Positions 38,056 through 47,684 of a DNA stretch of 64,000 nt are shown here, in pieces. This stretch comes from an uncultured Clostridia bacterium. Its GTDB lineage: Bacteria; Bacillota; Clostridia; Christensenellales; UBA1242. The notes under the pieces were generated by a model. It was not told where the DNA came from. It did no database searches and saw only the letters and a program-made list of their open reading frames with translations. Within the stretch, counting starts at the first letter, position 1. Each line of letters opens with the position of its first letter. Made by a program: the position numbers and the translations under genes. Location: positions 1-64,000 of the forward strand of contig CALVYQ010000004.1 of assembly GCA_944372335.1 (NCBI GenBank), given 5' to 3'.

Positions 38056-38238
38056 TATATAAACATTATTTTATTTTTTCAATCATTATGAGTTTGGGCG
38101 AAATTAAATTATAAGTATATTATGAGATAAGATATGCGGGTTCAAGAAGAATTTAAATAGTTAAAAATTTTTAAATTCTTCTTTTTTTATTTGGTAAATT
38201 TTTTCATTTGTGATAAACTTAAAAAGTGGAGGAAATTT

Positions 38239-39786
38239 ATGAAAATTGCTTTTACAGGAATAACTGGCAATGTTGGGCAAGAGGTTTTAAGCGAAGTTAT
38301 GAAATTAGAGGGAGTGGAAAAGATTAAACTTTTGGTGCTTCCTGATGATAAGAGAATAAAGAAATTAAAAAAGGAATATAAGGGCAAGACAGCCAATTGG
38401 GAGATAATTCTAGGAAATATCGGAGATAAAAATATATGTAAAAAACTTGTGGAAGGGGTTGACTATGTTGTAAATCTTGCAGCAGTCATTCCGCCACATA
38501 GCGACAAATTTCCACGCAAGGCGGTGGAGTGCAATGAGATAGGTGTTGACAATTTGGTAAGTGTTATTGAATTTCAAAAGAAACAACCTAAGCTTATCCA
38601 TTTTTCCACGGTGGCACTCTATGGAAACAGAAATAGCAAACATCTTTATGGCAGAATTGGTGACCCACTACTTGTTAGTCCGTTTGACATATATTCAGCA
38701 ACCAAACTGCGTGGCGAGTTTAGAGTTTTGGAAAGTAAGCTTGAAAAATGGGCGGTGCTTCGTGAAACTGCTGTACTACATAAAAATATGCTGTCGGACA
38801 ATATGAGTGACGGGCTTATGTTCCACACCTGTTTCAACGCACCACTTGAATGGGTGACAGCTCATGACAGCGGAGTGCTTGTGGCAAACATTTTAAAGCA
38901 GGATATGCAGGCCGACCTTGGTGAGAAGTTCTGGAGAAAGTGTTTTAATATTGGTGGTGGAAACGAAAATAGATTGACCGGCTTTGACACACTAAACGAT
39001 GGCTTTAAGATTATAGGTGGCACTTGTAAAGATTTCTTTAAGCCATATTATAATTCTCTTCGCAATTTCCATGGAATGTGGTTCTATGATAGCGATGTTC
39101 TAGACAAGATGTTCGACTATCAGCATCAAGATACACGAGAATATTGGAAGGAAGTGAAAAAATCTCACAAAATTTTTCAGGCAGGCAGGGTTGTTCCAAA
39201 ATATTTTATAAGAAAGTTTGTGATTGATAAGTTACGCAAAGATTCAAATGCTCCAAAATATTGGTTCGACCATAAGGATACTGCACGGCTTACTGCATAT
39301 TTTGGAAGCGTGGGAAGATACCTTGCTATGCCTAAAAAATGGAAAGATTTCCCTCTACTAATAGAAAATAAAGATGAAGAGGGGAACGCTATTGTTTATG
39401 CGAAACTACATGATATTAAAAACGCCAAATTAATAGATTATGGCTTTGATATTGATAAGGACAATGTGACGCTTAAAGATTTGCAAAATGTGGCAAAGAT
39501 GCATGGCGGAGAACTTGTTTCAAAAAAATATAGCGGTAATCTATATGAAAAATTAAATTGGAAAACGCAAGACGGAGAGTTCTTTGCTGCAAATGCATAC
39601 ACAGTGCTATATTGTGGGCATTGGTTCAATCCAACCTATAAAAAGAATGTTTGGGATTTTGATAGGCTTGCTAAGAAAGATAAGATTTTTGCGCAGATTT
39701 GGTATAATTCTCACGATGAGAAAGAAAATCATTTCTATTATTTTGATGATGAATTTAGTGCACACATAAAAACAGAGGGGAAATAA
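38239..39786 (+). CDS. NAD(P)-dependent epimerase/dehydratase-type protein with C-terminal extension
   Basis: Extended short-chain dehydrogenase fold. The ATG at 38239 has GGAGG seven bases upstream, and the protein then opens with the nucleotide-binding strand MKIAFTGITGNVGQEVL. In-frame codons further upstream have no binding site. The catalytic Tyr-x3-Lys appears as YSATKLRGE near residue 150. About 200 C-terminal residues lie beyond the usual fold and are unrecognised. Its stop overlaps the start of the flavodoxin/ferredoxin gene by one base, so the two are coupled and may share a redox pathway. Substrate unknown. Confidence 0.82.
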   Translation: MKIAFTGITGNVGQEVLSEVMKLEGVEKIKLLVLPDDKRIKKLKKEYKGKTANWEIILGNIGDKNICKKLVEGVDYVVNLAAVIPPHSDKFPRKAVECNEIGVDNLVSVIEFQKKQPKLIHFSTVALYGNRNSKHLYGRIGDPLLVSPFDIYSATKLRGEFRVLESKLEKWAVLRETAVLHKNMLSDNMSDGLMFHTCFNAPLEWVTAHDSGVLVANILKQDMQADLGEKFWRKCFNIGGGNENRLTGFDTLNDGFKIIGGTCKDFFKPYYNSLRNFHGMWFYDSDVLDKMFDYQHQDTREYWKEVKKSHKIFQAGRVVPKYFIRKFVIDKLRKDSNAPKYWFDHKDTARLTAYFGSVGRYLAMPKKWKDFPLLIENKDEEGNAIVYAKLHDIKNAKLIDYGFDIDKDNVTLKDLQNVAKMHGGELVSKKYSGNLYEKLNWKTQDGEFFAANAYTVLYCGHWFNPTYKKNVWDFDRLAKKDKIFAQIWYNSHDEKENHFYYFDDEFSAHIKTEGK

Positions 39787-40652
39787 TGAAAATTTTAATT
39801 TGCTACTTTTCTGGAACAGGAAACACCAAGCGGGTGGTTGATAAATTTGCTGAATATATAAAAGAAGCAGAGCATGAGGTTGTTTTGCATAGGGTGGAGC
39901 ACGAGTTTAATTTAAATATTGAGGACTTTGATTTGATTGGTTTCGGCTATCCTGTTCACGCCTTTAACGCACCTGAGATAATCTTAAAATTTGTTAAGAA
40001 ACTGAAAAAACTAGATAACAAAAAGGATTGTTTTATCATCAACACTTCTGGCGAACCATTAAAACTAAACAACATTTCTTCTCTTAAACTCACAAGTCTT
40101 TTAAAGAAAAAGAATATGATTGTGAAATATGAATATCACTATGTGATGCCATACAACATCATCTTTCGTCACACCGACCGAATGGCTTATCGCATGTGGG
40201 AGACAGCGAAAAAGGTTATACCACTTGATGTTAAAGATTTATTGGAGAAAAAGCCTGCTAAACTTAAAAAGGTGTTTATGGGAAGATTTTTGGCTTACAT
40301 TTTCCGTATTGAGCATTGGGGTGGAAAATTTAATGGCAAGCACTATAAGGTTTTGCCTGAGTGCGTCAATTGCAATTGCTGTGTAAATATCTGTCCAACC
40401 AAGAACATCACAGTGAAAGATGGAGAATTTCATTTTGGTAAAAATTGCATAATGTGTATGCGTTGTTCCTTCCTTTGTCAAAAGAACGCTATAAAGATTG
40501 GCTTCTTCAATAAGTGGAAAGTGAATGGTGTTTACAACTTCAATAATCCAGGCGACACAAGCGAGGATAAGCATAAAAAATATTGCAAAAAGGCATATCA
40601 AAAATATTTCAAACTTAACGAAGAGCGAATTGCTAAGGCAAGTGCAGAATAA
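39786..40652 (+). CDS. EFR1-type flavodoxin-ferredoxin fusion protein
   Basis: The 288 residues combine an N-terminal flavodoxin-like domain with the FMN phosphate loop YFSGTGNTKR at about 7-16 and a C-terminal bacterial ferredoxin domain with two 4Fe-4S motifs: CVNCNCCVNICP near 197 and CIMCMRCSFLC near 220, the second lacking the usual trailing Pro. This matches the EFR1 family of electron carriers, whose partners are mostly unknown. Translation is coupled to the upstream epimerase gene. Confidence 0.88.
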   Translation: MKILICYFSGTGNTKRVVDKFAEYIKEAEHEVVLHRVEHEFNLNIEDFDLIGFGYPVHAFNAPEIILKFVKKLKKLDNKKDCFIINTSGEPLKLNNISSLKLTSLLKKKNMIVKYEYHYVMPYNIIFRHTDRMAYRMWETAKKVIPLDVKDLLEKKPAKLKKVFMGRFLAYIFRIEHWGGKFNGKHYKVLPECVNCNCCVNICPTKNITVKDGEFHFGKNCIMCMRCSFLCQKNAIKIGFFNKWKVNGVYNFNNPGDTSEDKHKKYCKKAYQKYFKLNEERIAKASAE

Positions 40653-40664
40653 GATTTCTATAAA

Positions 40665-40699
40665 ATATTGTGTAGTATGCATAGCGTAATACACTATAT
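40665..40699. repeat. Intergenic palindrome, family copy B
   Basis: A 35-base element with arms ATATTGTGTA and TACACTATAT and a 15-base centre; one mismatch between the arms. Same length and pattern as copy A at 15879, including the shared inner GTATG and GCGTA blocks. Confidence 0.75.
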
Positions 40700-40749
40700 C
40701 TTGTGTAAATTTATTTTGTTGTTTGAAAAATTTAAATGAGAAAAAATTA

Positions 40750-40780
40750 AAATCTAGCGTAATATTTGCTAGATTTTTTT
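40750..40780. terminator. Bidirectional terminator between the EFR1 and dnaI-like genes
   Basis: AAATCTAGC (40750-40758) pairs with GCTAGATTT (40768-40776), T run on the right and A-rich sequence on the left. It serves the convergent genes. Confidence 0.85.
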
Positions 40781-40815
40781 AAATAAATAATAATTTTTAA
40801 TGTTATTTATTCTTT

Positions 40816-41709
40816 TTAATATTTTTTATTTATTCTTAAATCAAGCCCTTCCATGTTTATATTTATAGAGCTATCTCGGTCAACTATTCTTGAAAAGATG
40901 CGTTCATCATATCTATCATAAATTTCGTCTAGTGTTAGGTTAGAGGTGATGATTGTGCAAAGTTTTCTGATTCTCCTTTCGTTTATAACATGGAATAATA
41001 GTTCAATTGTGATGCCTTTATAAAGCGTTTCTGTGCCTAAATCATCAATAAAGAGAAATTCGCAAGAGAGATATTTATCAAGCAATTCTTCGTTGTAATT
41101 AAATCTATATTCTTTAAAATCTCGGCTCATTTGAAAGGCGGTGACAAGCTTGACGATTTTACCTTCATCAATTAACTCATTGGCAATGGCGGTGGTTAAA
41201 TATGTCTTTCCGATGCCAACTTTTCCGCTTATAAAGATAAGATTTTTTTTAAAGTCGCTATGGCACCATTCTTCTAATTTTTCATATAGCTTTTGATATT
41301 CTTTTGGTGCGGTTTTCTTTGCACTTTCAAAAGACACAAGCTTGCCAAAGTTACTCTCTTCAAGAAGAAGGTTAGATATTTCTTTTTTAAGGCAGGAGCA
41401 CATTTTACCATCAACATAACCGCTATCTTTACATTTAGAGCAGTTAAATTTTTCAGCAAGTGTGATATTTTGTTTTTTTAAAAATTGGTCTAAGTCAGCT
41501 TTTAATTTGTTTTCTTTTTTTCTATCCACTTTTTCGCCATAAACTTCACGCCTAGCATTTTCAATCGTTTCTTGAACTAAAGCAGAGTTTAATTTCAAAT
41601 ATTCCTCATTTTTATTTAGAACTTCATGATTTTTTTCATAGTTTTCGTTTATTTTTTGATGACGAATGGCAAGAATATTTTCCGCTTTTAAAACTGTTTC
41701 TCTTTTCAT
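40816..41709 (-). CDS. dnaI: Primosomal ATPase, DnaI/DnaC-like helicase loader
   Basis: AAA+ ATPase expected to load the replicative helicase. The 297 residues have a zinc-binding-like CSKCKDSGYVDGKMCSC segment at about 93-109, Walker A GKVGIGKT at about 162-169, and Walker B CEFLFIDDLG near 210-219. The cysteine cluster fits DnaI better than transposon IstB. The gene begins one base after the stop of a DnaD-domain protein, mirroring the dnaB-dnaI pair of Bacillus. The exact symbol is by analogy. Confidence 0.85.
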   Translation of the reverse strand: MKRETVLKAENILAIRHQKINENYEKNHEVLNKNEEYLKLNSALVQETIENARREVYGEKVDRKKENKLKADLDQFLKKQNITLAEKFNCSKCKDSGYVDGKMCSCLKKEISNLLLEESNFGKLVSFESAKKTAPKEYQKLYEKLEEWCHSDFKKNLIFISGKVGIGKTYLTTAIANELIDEGKIVKLVTAFQMSRDFKEYRFNYNEELLDKYLSCEFLFIDDLGTETLYKGITIELLFHVINERRIRKLCTIITSNLTLDEIYDRYDERIFSRIVDRDSSININMEGLDLRINKKY

Positions 41710-41710
41710 A

Positions 41711-43144
41711 TCACACCTCTATTTCGTCTATTGATTGGAAGAGTGCGTTCATCTCTTCACGGGTATAGTTATGGCGATTTGTCAATTTTTTGGATTTACT
41801 GCCAGAGACAATTTGTCCAGAGTTCTTTGCATCTTCCACTGTTCTAATATTTTTGTCATGGAATGCGGAGAGCGTCATATTGAGATATTGCATAGGTTGT
41901 TCTTTACCTAGTGCCAAAGTGCAGGCGTATTCTATAACGTCTTCTGGAATAAGCCAAGTTTCCGTCCAGATTTTGTATTTGTCTCTATCAAATTGATTTA
42001 CGTTTCGGCTTAGTCCGATCGCTTCTAAAATTTCCTTAATCTTCTTATCGACAGCAAGCACACCTTTAAAATACTCATTCAGACTTGGCATACTGAGTAT
42101 TCCTAATTTATGGAACTTGTTTAATACCTTGTCCATGCCCTCTAATGTGCGAACATTTGTTTTAAAACAATAGTTTGCTATACTTTCCAGCATTTCCACT
42201 GAAAAGCCAAGATTGAACCATTTATAGACATAGTTTTCTACCACAGGCTCTAAGTTTTCATAGAATAAGCCTAAATTTGTGGTAAGCTTTTTAGCAACTA
42301 TGTTTGCCTCTTTCTTTTCGCTCTCGAAATTTTCAATTTCTTCCTTGCTCAAAAGCTTTAACGAGAAATATTTTTTTAGAAGGGCATCAAGATACTCAAA
42401 ACTTGGTTTTTTAAGATTTTTGGCAACATATAAAATTGTTTCATCATTAAAGCCAAGTTCTTTCCAGGTTTTGTAGAGTGTTCTTTCACTGACAGAAGGA
42501 AGGCGTTTAAGTTTTAAGGTTTTAAAAATATATTCCAGCCCTGTGTTTAAAGTTTCAAACTGCAAAATTTGATTTTCGATCTGCTTGGCGGTCAATATTC
42601 CACGATTTGCCCAATCCTTTGCCACTGTTATTATGTAGGAATAGCCGAGTTTTTCATCGTGCTTTGCGTCAACACAATATTTTATTACCATGATAAGGGC
42701 TTCTTTTTCCATGTGATAATTTTCTATTATGTTATAATATTCCTCATATTCCTTTGGCGTTATCATTCTGCCTGAGATTATCTCTTGAGCCTGCGTGTTA
42801 AAGGTGGCATATTTCTTTGTGTTATACTTCTTTATACCATTGAGTGCATCTGAAATTGGCAAGTATCTAACTTCAAATGGGATAACCTCTAATATTTGAA
42901 CAAGCCCTTGTTCCTGCCAATAATAGAAACAGCTTTCCACTTCTTCAAGGCTCATCTTAAGCTCGTTTGCAAAATTCTCCAAAGTGTTATCCTTACTGCT
43001 GGCGTCTTGACATTTGTATAAGCCATAGAGATAGACTTTCACACAGTCTTCATTTGCGTATGGAAGATAATTGTTAATGAATATATTGTCAACACTTGTG
43101 GTGTTATTTGCCACTGCATCTACTGATAATCTACAAAATGCCAT
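41711..43144 (-). CDS. DnaD-domain replication initiation protein (DnaB-like)
   Basis: Primosome component that works with the helicase loader. The ATG at 43144 follows AAAGGAG and opens with MAFCRLSVDAVAN; upstream in-frame sequence has no binding site. The 477 residues have an N-terminal winged-helix part and at least two DnaD-like helical domains (VIKYCVDAKHDEKLGYSYIITVAKDWANRGI near 200-230 is the hallmark), and a further repeat-like helical region, which is longer than most DnaD proteins. It is co-transcribed with the dnaI-like gene. Confidence 0.85.
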   Translation of the reverse strand: MAFCRLSVDAVANNTTSVDNIFINNYLPYANEDCVKVYLYGLYKCQDASSKDNTLENFANELKMSLEEVESCFYYWQEQGLVQILEVIPFEVRYLPISDALNGIKKYNTKKYATFNTQAQEIISGRMITPKEYEEYYNIIENYHMEKEALIMVIKYCVDAKHDEKLGYSYIITVAKDWANRGILTAKQIENQILQFETLNTGLEYIFKTLKLKRLPSVSERTLYKTWKELGFNDETILYVAKNLKKPSFEYLDALLKKYFSLKLLSKEEIENFESEKKEANIVAKKLTTNLGLFYENLEPVVENYVYKWFNLGFSVEMLESIANYCFKTNVRTLEGMDKVLNKFHKLGILSMPSLNEYFKGVLAVDKKIKEILEAIGLSRNVNQFDRDKYKIWTETWLIPEDVIEYACTLALGKEQPMQYLNMTLSAFHDKNIRTVEDAKNSGQIVSGSKSKKLTNRHNYTREEMNALFQSIDEIEV

Positions 43145-43236
43145 ATTGTTCTCCTTTGCCTTTTGATTGTAGCACAGTTTAAGACTTTTTACAACTTTTT
43201 CGTTATTTTTTGGTAAAATTAATAATAAAATATGGC

Positions 43237-44700
43237 ATGAAGAAGTTTGCGTTATTATTAGTTTTAATTTTAACAATCCCGTTTTTTGTCGTGGGTTGCA
43301 CGGATAAAGGCGAAGCTAATTACACATCATACACTCTTTTTTGCGAATATGATGAGGTTAATCACACGCTAGATGGAAAAGAAAGAGTGGAAATATTTAA
43401 TAAATATGATAATACTTTAGGCGAGCTTAAATTTTTTCTTTACCCAAATTCCTTTAGTGAGGGTAAGGAGGCGGTTAGCTCAAGCTATTTTAATCGAGCC
43501 TATCCAACAGGTGAGATAAGTTATGGCAACATCGGGATAGAAAGCGTAACAAGTGAGAATGAGGCTCTTGTATATCAAGTCAACGAAGAAGGCAATATAT
43601 TGACGGTCTCTTTACAAGAAGAGATTTATCCAAACGAAAGGATAAGCGTGGATATTGAGTTCACGGTCAAGCTTGCCAACATAAATCATAGGCTTGGTTA
43701 CGGCGAAAATACCGTCAACTTTGGCAATTTCTATCCCGTTCTATGTGTCTATGAAAATGGCTTTGTGGAAAATAATTTTGCCACGAATGGCGACCCTTTT
43801 TATAGTGAAACGGCAAATTATGATGTAACATTATCTTTCAATAAAAATTTTGTGCTTGCAAGTAGTGGTGATGTGTTAAGCGAAAGTGAAAATGGTGATA
43901 ACATTGTGGTGAATATTGAGGCAAAAAAGGTGCGTGATTTTGCTTTTACTCTTTCCACAAAATTCCAAAAAATTTCAAATACTGTTGGTGATATAACAGT
44001 AAATTATTATTACTATGATGAAGATAACTTTGAAGAAAATTTAATGATAGCGTGCGATGCTATGACAACTTTTCAAGAGCTTTTTGGAGAATATCCATAT
44101 AAGACAATAAATGTGGCAAAAACTAATTTCTGTTTTGGTGGAATGGAGTATCCAAATTTGGTGTTTATCTCAGATGAGGTGGCGGACGCAGAAACATATA
44201 AATATGTTATCGTGCATGAACTTGCTCATCAGTGGTGGTATTCTTTAGTTGGTAATAATGAATTTAGTGAAGCGTGGCTTGATGAAAGTTTGACAGAATA
44301 TAGCACGGCACTCTTTTTTGAAAAAAATGAACAATATGGAATAGATTATGATGAATTGATAGAGGGTGCATTAAGAAGCTATCGACTTTTTATTGGCACA
44401 TATAAAGATATTTTAGGTGATGTCGATGAGAGCATGAACAGAAGTTTAAGTGAGTTTAATACAGAACCAGAATATGTCAACTGTGTCTATACAAAAGGGG
44501 TATTGATGTTTGACAGCATAAGAAAGACGCTGGGCGATAACAAGTTTTTTAAGTGCCTTGAAAATTATTTTGATGAATATAAATATAAAACGGTAACATC
44601 AAACGATATTATTGAAAGTTTTTCTAAGTCTTCAAAAACAAATCTTAAAGGCTTCTTTAACGCATGGCTTAACGGCGAGGTAGTGCTGGATAATGAGTAG
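43237..44700 (+). CDS. M1-family (gluzincin) metallopeptidase lipoprotein
   Basis: Zinc aminopeptidase-like protein anchored outside the cell. The ATG at 43237 begins a lipoprotein signal MKKFALLLVLILTIPFFVVGC; an upstream in-frame TTG at 43210 is unlikely. Zinc ligands HELAH at 327-331 followed by WLDESLTEY carry the third ligand Glu, and MEYPNLVF near 300-308 replaces the family GAMEN motif. At 487 residues it is a short M1 protein lacking the large C-terminal domain. It has no clear Shine-Dalgarno sequence; TAAAAT boxes lie at 43214 and 43226. Divergent from the dnaD-like gene. Confidence 0.88.
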   Translation: MKKFALLLVLILTIPFFVVGCTDKGEANYTSYTLFCEYDEVNHTLDGKERVEIFNKYDNTLGELKFFLYPNSFSEGKEAVSSSYFNRAYPTGEISYGNIGIESVTSENEALVYQVNEEGNILTVSLQEEIYPNERISVDIEFTVKLANINHRLGYGENTVNFGNFYPVLCVYENGFVENNFATNGDPFYSETANYDVTLSFNKNFVLASSGDVLSESENGDNIVVNIEAKKVRDFAFTLSTKFQKISNTVGDITVNYYYYDEDNFEENLMIACDAMTTFQELFGEYPYKTINVAKTNFCFGGMEYPNLVFISDEVADAETYKYVIVHELAHQWWYSLVGNNEFSEAWLDESLTEYSTALFFEKNEQYGIDYDELIEGALRSYRLFIGTYKDILGDVDESMNRSLSEFNTEPEYVNCVYTKGVLMFDSIRKTLGDNKFFKCLENYFDEYKYKTVTSNDIIESFSKSSKTNLKGFFNAWLNGEVVLDNE

Positions 44701-44855
44701 AAAACACTTGAGTATAAATATTAATAATCAAAATTTAAATGATTATAAGAATAAAAATAAAGAAAAAGCACAAAAAATTATTTAACCACTCATTTATAGA
44801 TAAGCAAGAGTTTGAGTGAGAATTTTAATTTATTTAAAAAAAATATTCAATTTAA

Positions 44856-44883
44856 TTGACAACGGGGGGGGGAATGCTACAAT
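44856..44883 (+). promoter_or_regulatory. Promoter with poly-G spacer for the SGNH hydrolase gene
   Basis: TTGACA (44856-44861), 16-base spacer, TACAAT (44878-44883). Nine of the 16 spacer bases are an uninterrupted G run (44864-44872), striking in such AT-rich DNA. Gain of one G would give the optimal 17-base spacing. Confidence 0.8.
44864..44872 (+). repeat. Nine-base poly-G tract
   Basis: Homopolymer of nine G between the -35 and -10 boxes. No other G or C run of this length was seen in the window. Confidence 0.95.
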
Positions 44884-44927
44884 TAGAAAAATAAACAAGC
44901 GAAGTTTATTTTTAGAAGGAGATTGAT

Positions 44928-47456
44928 ATGGAAGAAAAAGTTAAAAACAATAAAGTTTTGATAACAATTTTATCGGTTTTGATGTCGGTGTTTTTCGTTA
45001 GTACAATTGTATTTGTCGCTTTGTTCGCCACTTCAAAAGACAAGGAACTGACGCTTAGTTTTGAAGTAAATGCAAACGAGTGCTGTGTTGATGTGGTAGG
45101 ACAGATATATCAGCAACAAAATGCCGAACAAACAACTGCACCGGTTAAGAGTGTTAACGTTAAAAGTTATATGGATAACTATGGAGTAATTACCTTTGAT
45201 GAAGATTTCATAGACACTTTGTCAGTTGATGATTTGAGGGTAGATAGTGAAAATCAATACATAAAAATAATGTTTGAAATAGAAAATCATTCCATTTTTG
45301 CCATTGATGCAAGTGTGGCGTATGGTGAAAATTATGCAAGTGAAGAGAGCATTGCGACTGGTGAATCTCATGTGCTTGAGATAGGATTTGATATTAATGA
45401 TGTTGATTTAGATGAAAGCATTGTTGTTTCAATTGAAAAGAGCGGAGATAAATCAACTTACACCGAATTTGTTGGCTATGATGGCTATATTTGGAGAAGT
45501 TATCCTAATGGCGAAACAGAGAAAACAAACACTATTGTTCAATCTAATATGACAACAGATTTAATTTCCGAAAACACCTTAGGATTAACAAATTCAGGAG
45601 TTTATTATCAGCAAGATATTATAGATTTTTCCAATAGCCAAGTTGCTTTGATGACTCATTATTTTAATAATATAAATAAAACTGGCTATAGTGGTGCACT
45701 TATTGGCAGTCTCTCAATCTATGCAGTAAAAGCAGGCGAGTTGACTGTTGGCACGGCTTCGGTTGAAGAAATTGTTGCCTCAAAAACAAACGGCGAAAGT
45801 GTTGCTTTAACTAACTCCATTTCCTTTACTTTGCAAAAAGGGACAAACTTACTTACATTAAATGATTATTTCGTTGAAGAAAATTCAACCTTGGTTCTAG
45901 GTGAAACTGGTGATAGTGCGATAACCACCTTCTTTAAGGAAGTTCCAACAAACGATGAGCAAGGTGTTTTCTGCTTGCTTGATGGCAGTTCTTCAAATGA
46001 AGTTGTAAGCACAACCGGTGCTTTTGATGACAAGCTTGCAATAAAGGTAAATTTAACAGGTATTTATGACCAAATTTATTCCGGTGATGTTGTTTCAATC
46101 AATGATGGTATTGAAACTGCACTTCTTGACCAAGACGGTTGGAGAAGTGAATCTACTAGTACAAATATGATAAATTCAACAAGTTATGATTTAAACAAAT
46201 ATTCCAGCTTAAAAGTTTCATATATAAGGCTTTTTGTTAGAAGTGTATCCTCACTAACAGAAGATCAAACTTTCACAGTTAATGTTGTTAAAAATTATTA
46301 TCCTTATGAAATTGTGAAAAGTTATCAATTTGTTTTACCTGCTGATGAAATAAATATTGCAGAGTCAACAACTGGTGGGGCTGATAGTGCTTATGATGAA
46401 AACACTGGAAGATATATTTTAGGACGTTGGAGAACGCTATATTGCAATGAAGAAGTTGTGACAAAGGGTGATGAAACTCTGTCTTTCTATGCGGGAGCAG
46501 ATGTTGACTCAATTCGAATTTCAACCTCTAATGGTGATTCAAGAGTTTCTGAGTGGCAGGGTATAACATCATTGAATATGTCTTACACATGGGGAAGAAT
46601 GTGTATATTTGTTGATGTTTATGGACAAAGACTTGAAAATGTGCTTCAATCATACAGTGCAAGAATTGAGGAATTGAGTAATCAAAACAGAGTGCTGGAA
46701 AGTTTGGAAGGTAAGAAGATTTCGATAATTGGTGACAGCATTTCAACTTGGGAGGGTATTTCAAATAATCCTGATGCAAATGTGACAACAGAAAATAATC
46801 CGCTTTATTACACAAACGACCAACCAAGAGAGTTGGAATCGTATGAAGATACATGGTGGATGCAAGCAATCAATGGAACCGGCATGGAACTTTTGGTTAA
46901 CAACTCATGGTCTGGTGCAAAAGTAAATAAGAAAGGTATTGAGATGTCAACTGAACTTGATAATAACGAAGGAGTGAGTCCAGATATTGTTGCTGTATAT
47001 ATGGGAGTTAACGATTTTCATTCCTATGGATTTTGTGGCGATAATGTGTACGATGATGAATTTTTTAAACGGGTGGAATCTTCCGATTTTATACCAACAA
47101 GTTTTGATGAAGCGTATGCTTTGATGATTTATCAAATTAAAGCAAAATATAATGCTGATATCTATCTTTTTAACATTCCATATAATGGAAAGATTGAAGG
47201 GCTTTCAGGAACACATGGGCTTGATAATATGAATAATTTGCTAGCAAAGTATAACGAAGCAATATCAGCAATTGCTGAACACTATAACTGCACATTAGTT
47301 GATTTAAATAGCACTGAACTGTCAACCGACTATGACACGCTTACAGGAGATGGACTACATCCTAATATGGCTGGTATGGATATAATCACAAATCTATTTG
47401 TTGAAGCGATTGAGAACAATTATCTGACAAATGAACAAACAGCTGAGGTGGCTTAA
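44928..47456 (+). CDS. Membrane-anchored SGNH/GDSL hydrolase with large extracellular region
   Basis: The 842-residue product has an N-terminal membrane anchor at about 8-33, about 550 residues of unrecognised extracellular, probably beta-rich sequence, then an SGNH hydrolase domain from about 595. Visible SGNH blocks are GDSIS (block I Ser), NNSWSG (block II), YMGVNDF (block III) and DGLHPN (block V Asp-His). Such enzymes deacylate glycans, peptidoglycan or esters; the substrate is unknown. AGAAGGAG precedes the ATG. The poly-G promoter suggests on/off or graded variation of its expression. Confidence 0.87.
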   Translation: MEEKVKNNKVLITILSVLMSVFFVSTIVFVALFATSKDKELTLSFEVNANECCVDVVGQIYQQQNAEQTTAPVKSVNVKSYMDNYGVITFDEDFIDTLSVDDLRVDSENQYIKIMFEIENHSIFAIDASVAYGENYASEESIATGESHVLEIGFDINDVDLDESIVVSIEKSGDKSTYTEFVGYDGYIWRSYPNGETEKTNTIVQSNMTTDLISENTLGLTNSGVYYQQDIIDFSNSQVALMTHYFNNINKTGYSGALIGSLSIYAVKAGELTVGTASVEEIVASKTNGESVALTNSISFTLQKGTNLLTLNDYFVEENSTLVLGETGDSAITTFFKEVPTNDEQGVFCLLDGSSSNEVVSTTGAFDDKLAIKVNLTGIYDQIYSGDVVSINDGIETALLDQDGWRSESTSTNMINSTSYDLNKYSSLKVSYIRLFVRSVSSLTEDQTFTVNVVKNYYPYEIVKSYQFVLPADEINIAESTTGGADSAYDENTGRYILGRWRTLYCNEEVVTKGDETLSFYAGADVDSIRISTSNGDSRVSEWQGITSLNMSYTWGRMCIFVDVYGQRLENVLQSYSARIEELSNQNRVLESLEGKKISIIGDSISTWEGISNNPDANVTTENNPLYYTNDQPRELESYEDTWWMQAINGTGMELLVNNSWSGAKVNKKGIEMSTELDNNEGVSPDIVAVYMGVNDFHSYGFCGDNVYDDEFFKRVESSDFIPTSFDEAYALMIYQIKAKYNADIYLFNIPYNGKIEGLSGTHGLDNMNNLLAKYNEAISAIAEHYNCTLVDLNSTELSTDYDTLTGDGLHPNMAGMDIITNLFVEAIENNYLTNEQTAEVA

Positions 47457-47486
47457 AACTCAATAAAAACTCATAACTATCTATCA

Positions 47487-47517
47487 AAAAAACTCTATCA
47501 AATTGATAGAGTTTTTA
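47487..47517 (+). terminator. Terminator of the SGNH hydrolase gene
   Basis: AACTCTATC (47491-47499) pairs with GATAGAGTT (47505-47513), flanked by A and T runs. Confidence 0.88.
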
Positions 47518-47550
47518 TATTATTTTAAATTAAATTCAATTTATCTATAT

Positions 47551-47574
47551 AAAAAAAAGAACAAGGCTGTTCTT
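47551..47574 (-). terminator. Terminator for the minus-strand gene at 47685
   Basis: On the minus strand AAGAACA (47574-47568) pairs with TGTTCTT (47563-47557) and is followed by a run of T. It lies about 110 bases beyond the stop codon. Confidence 0.75.
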
Positions 47575-47684
47575 GTTTATGTTAATGAAAAGTATGTTGC
47601 TTAATATTTATTGGTGTTTGCATATTACTGCCAAAAACTTGTGATATGAATATTTTATAAAAAATGTAAAAGTAGAGCATAAAG

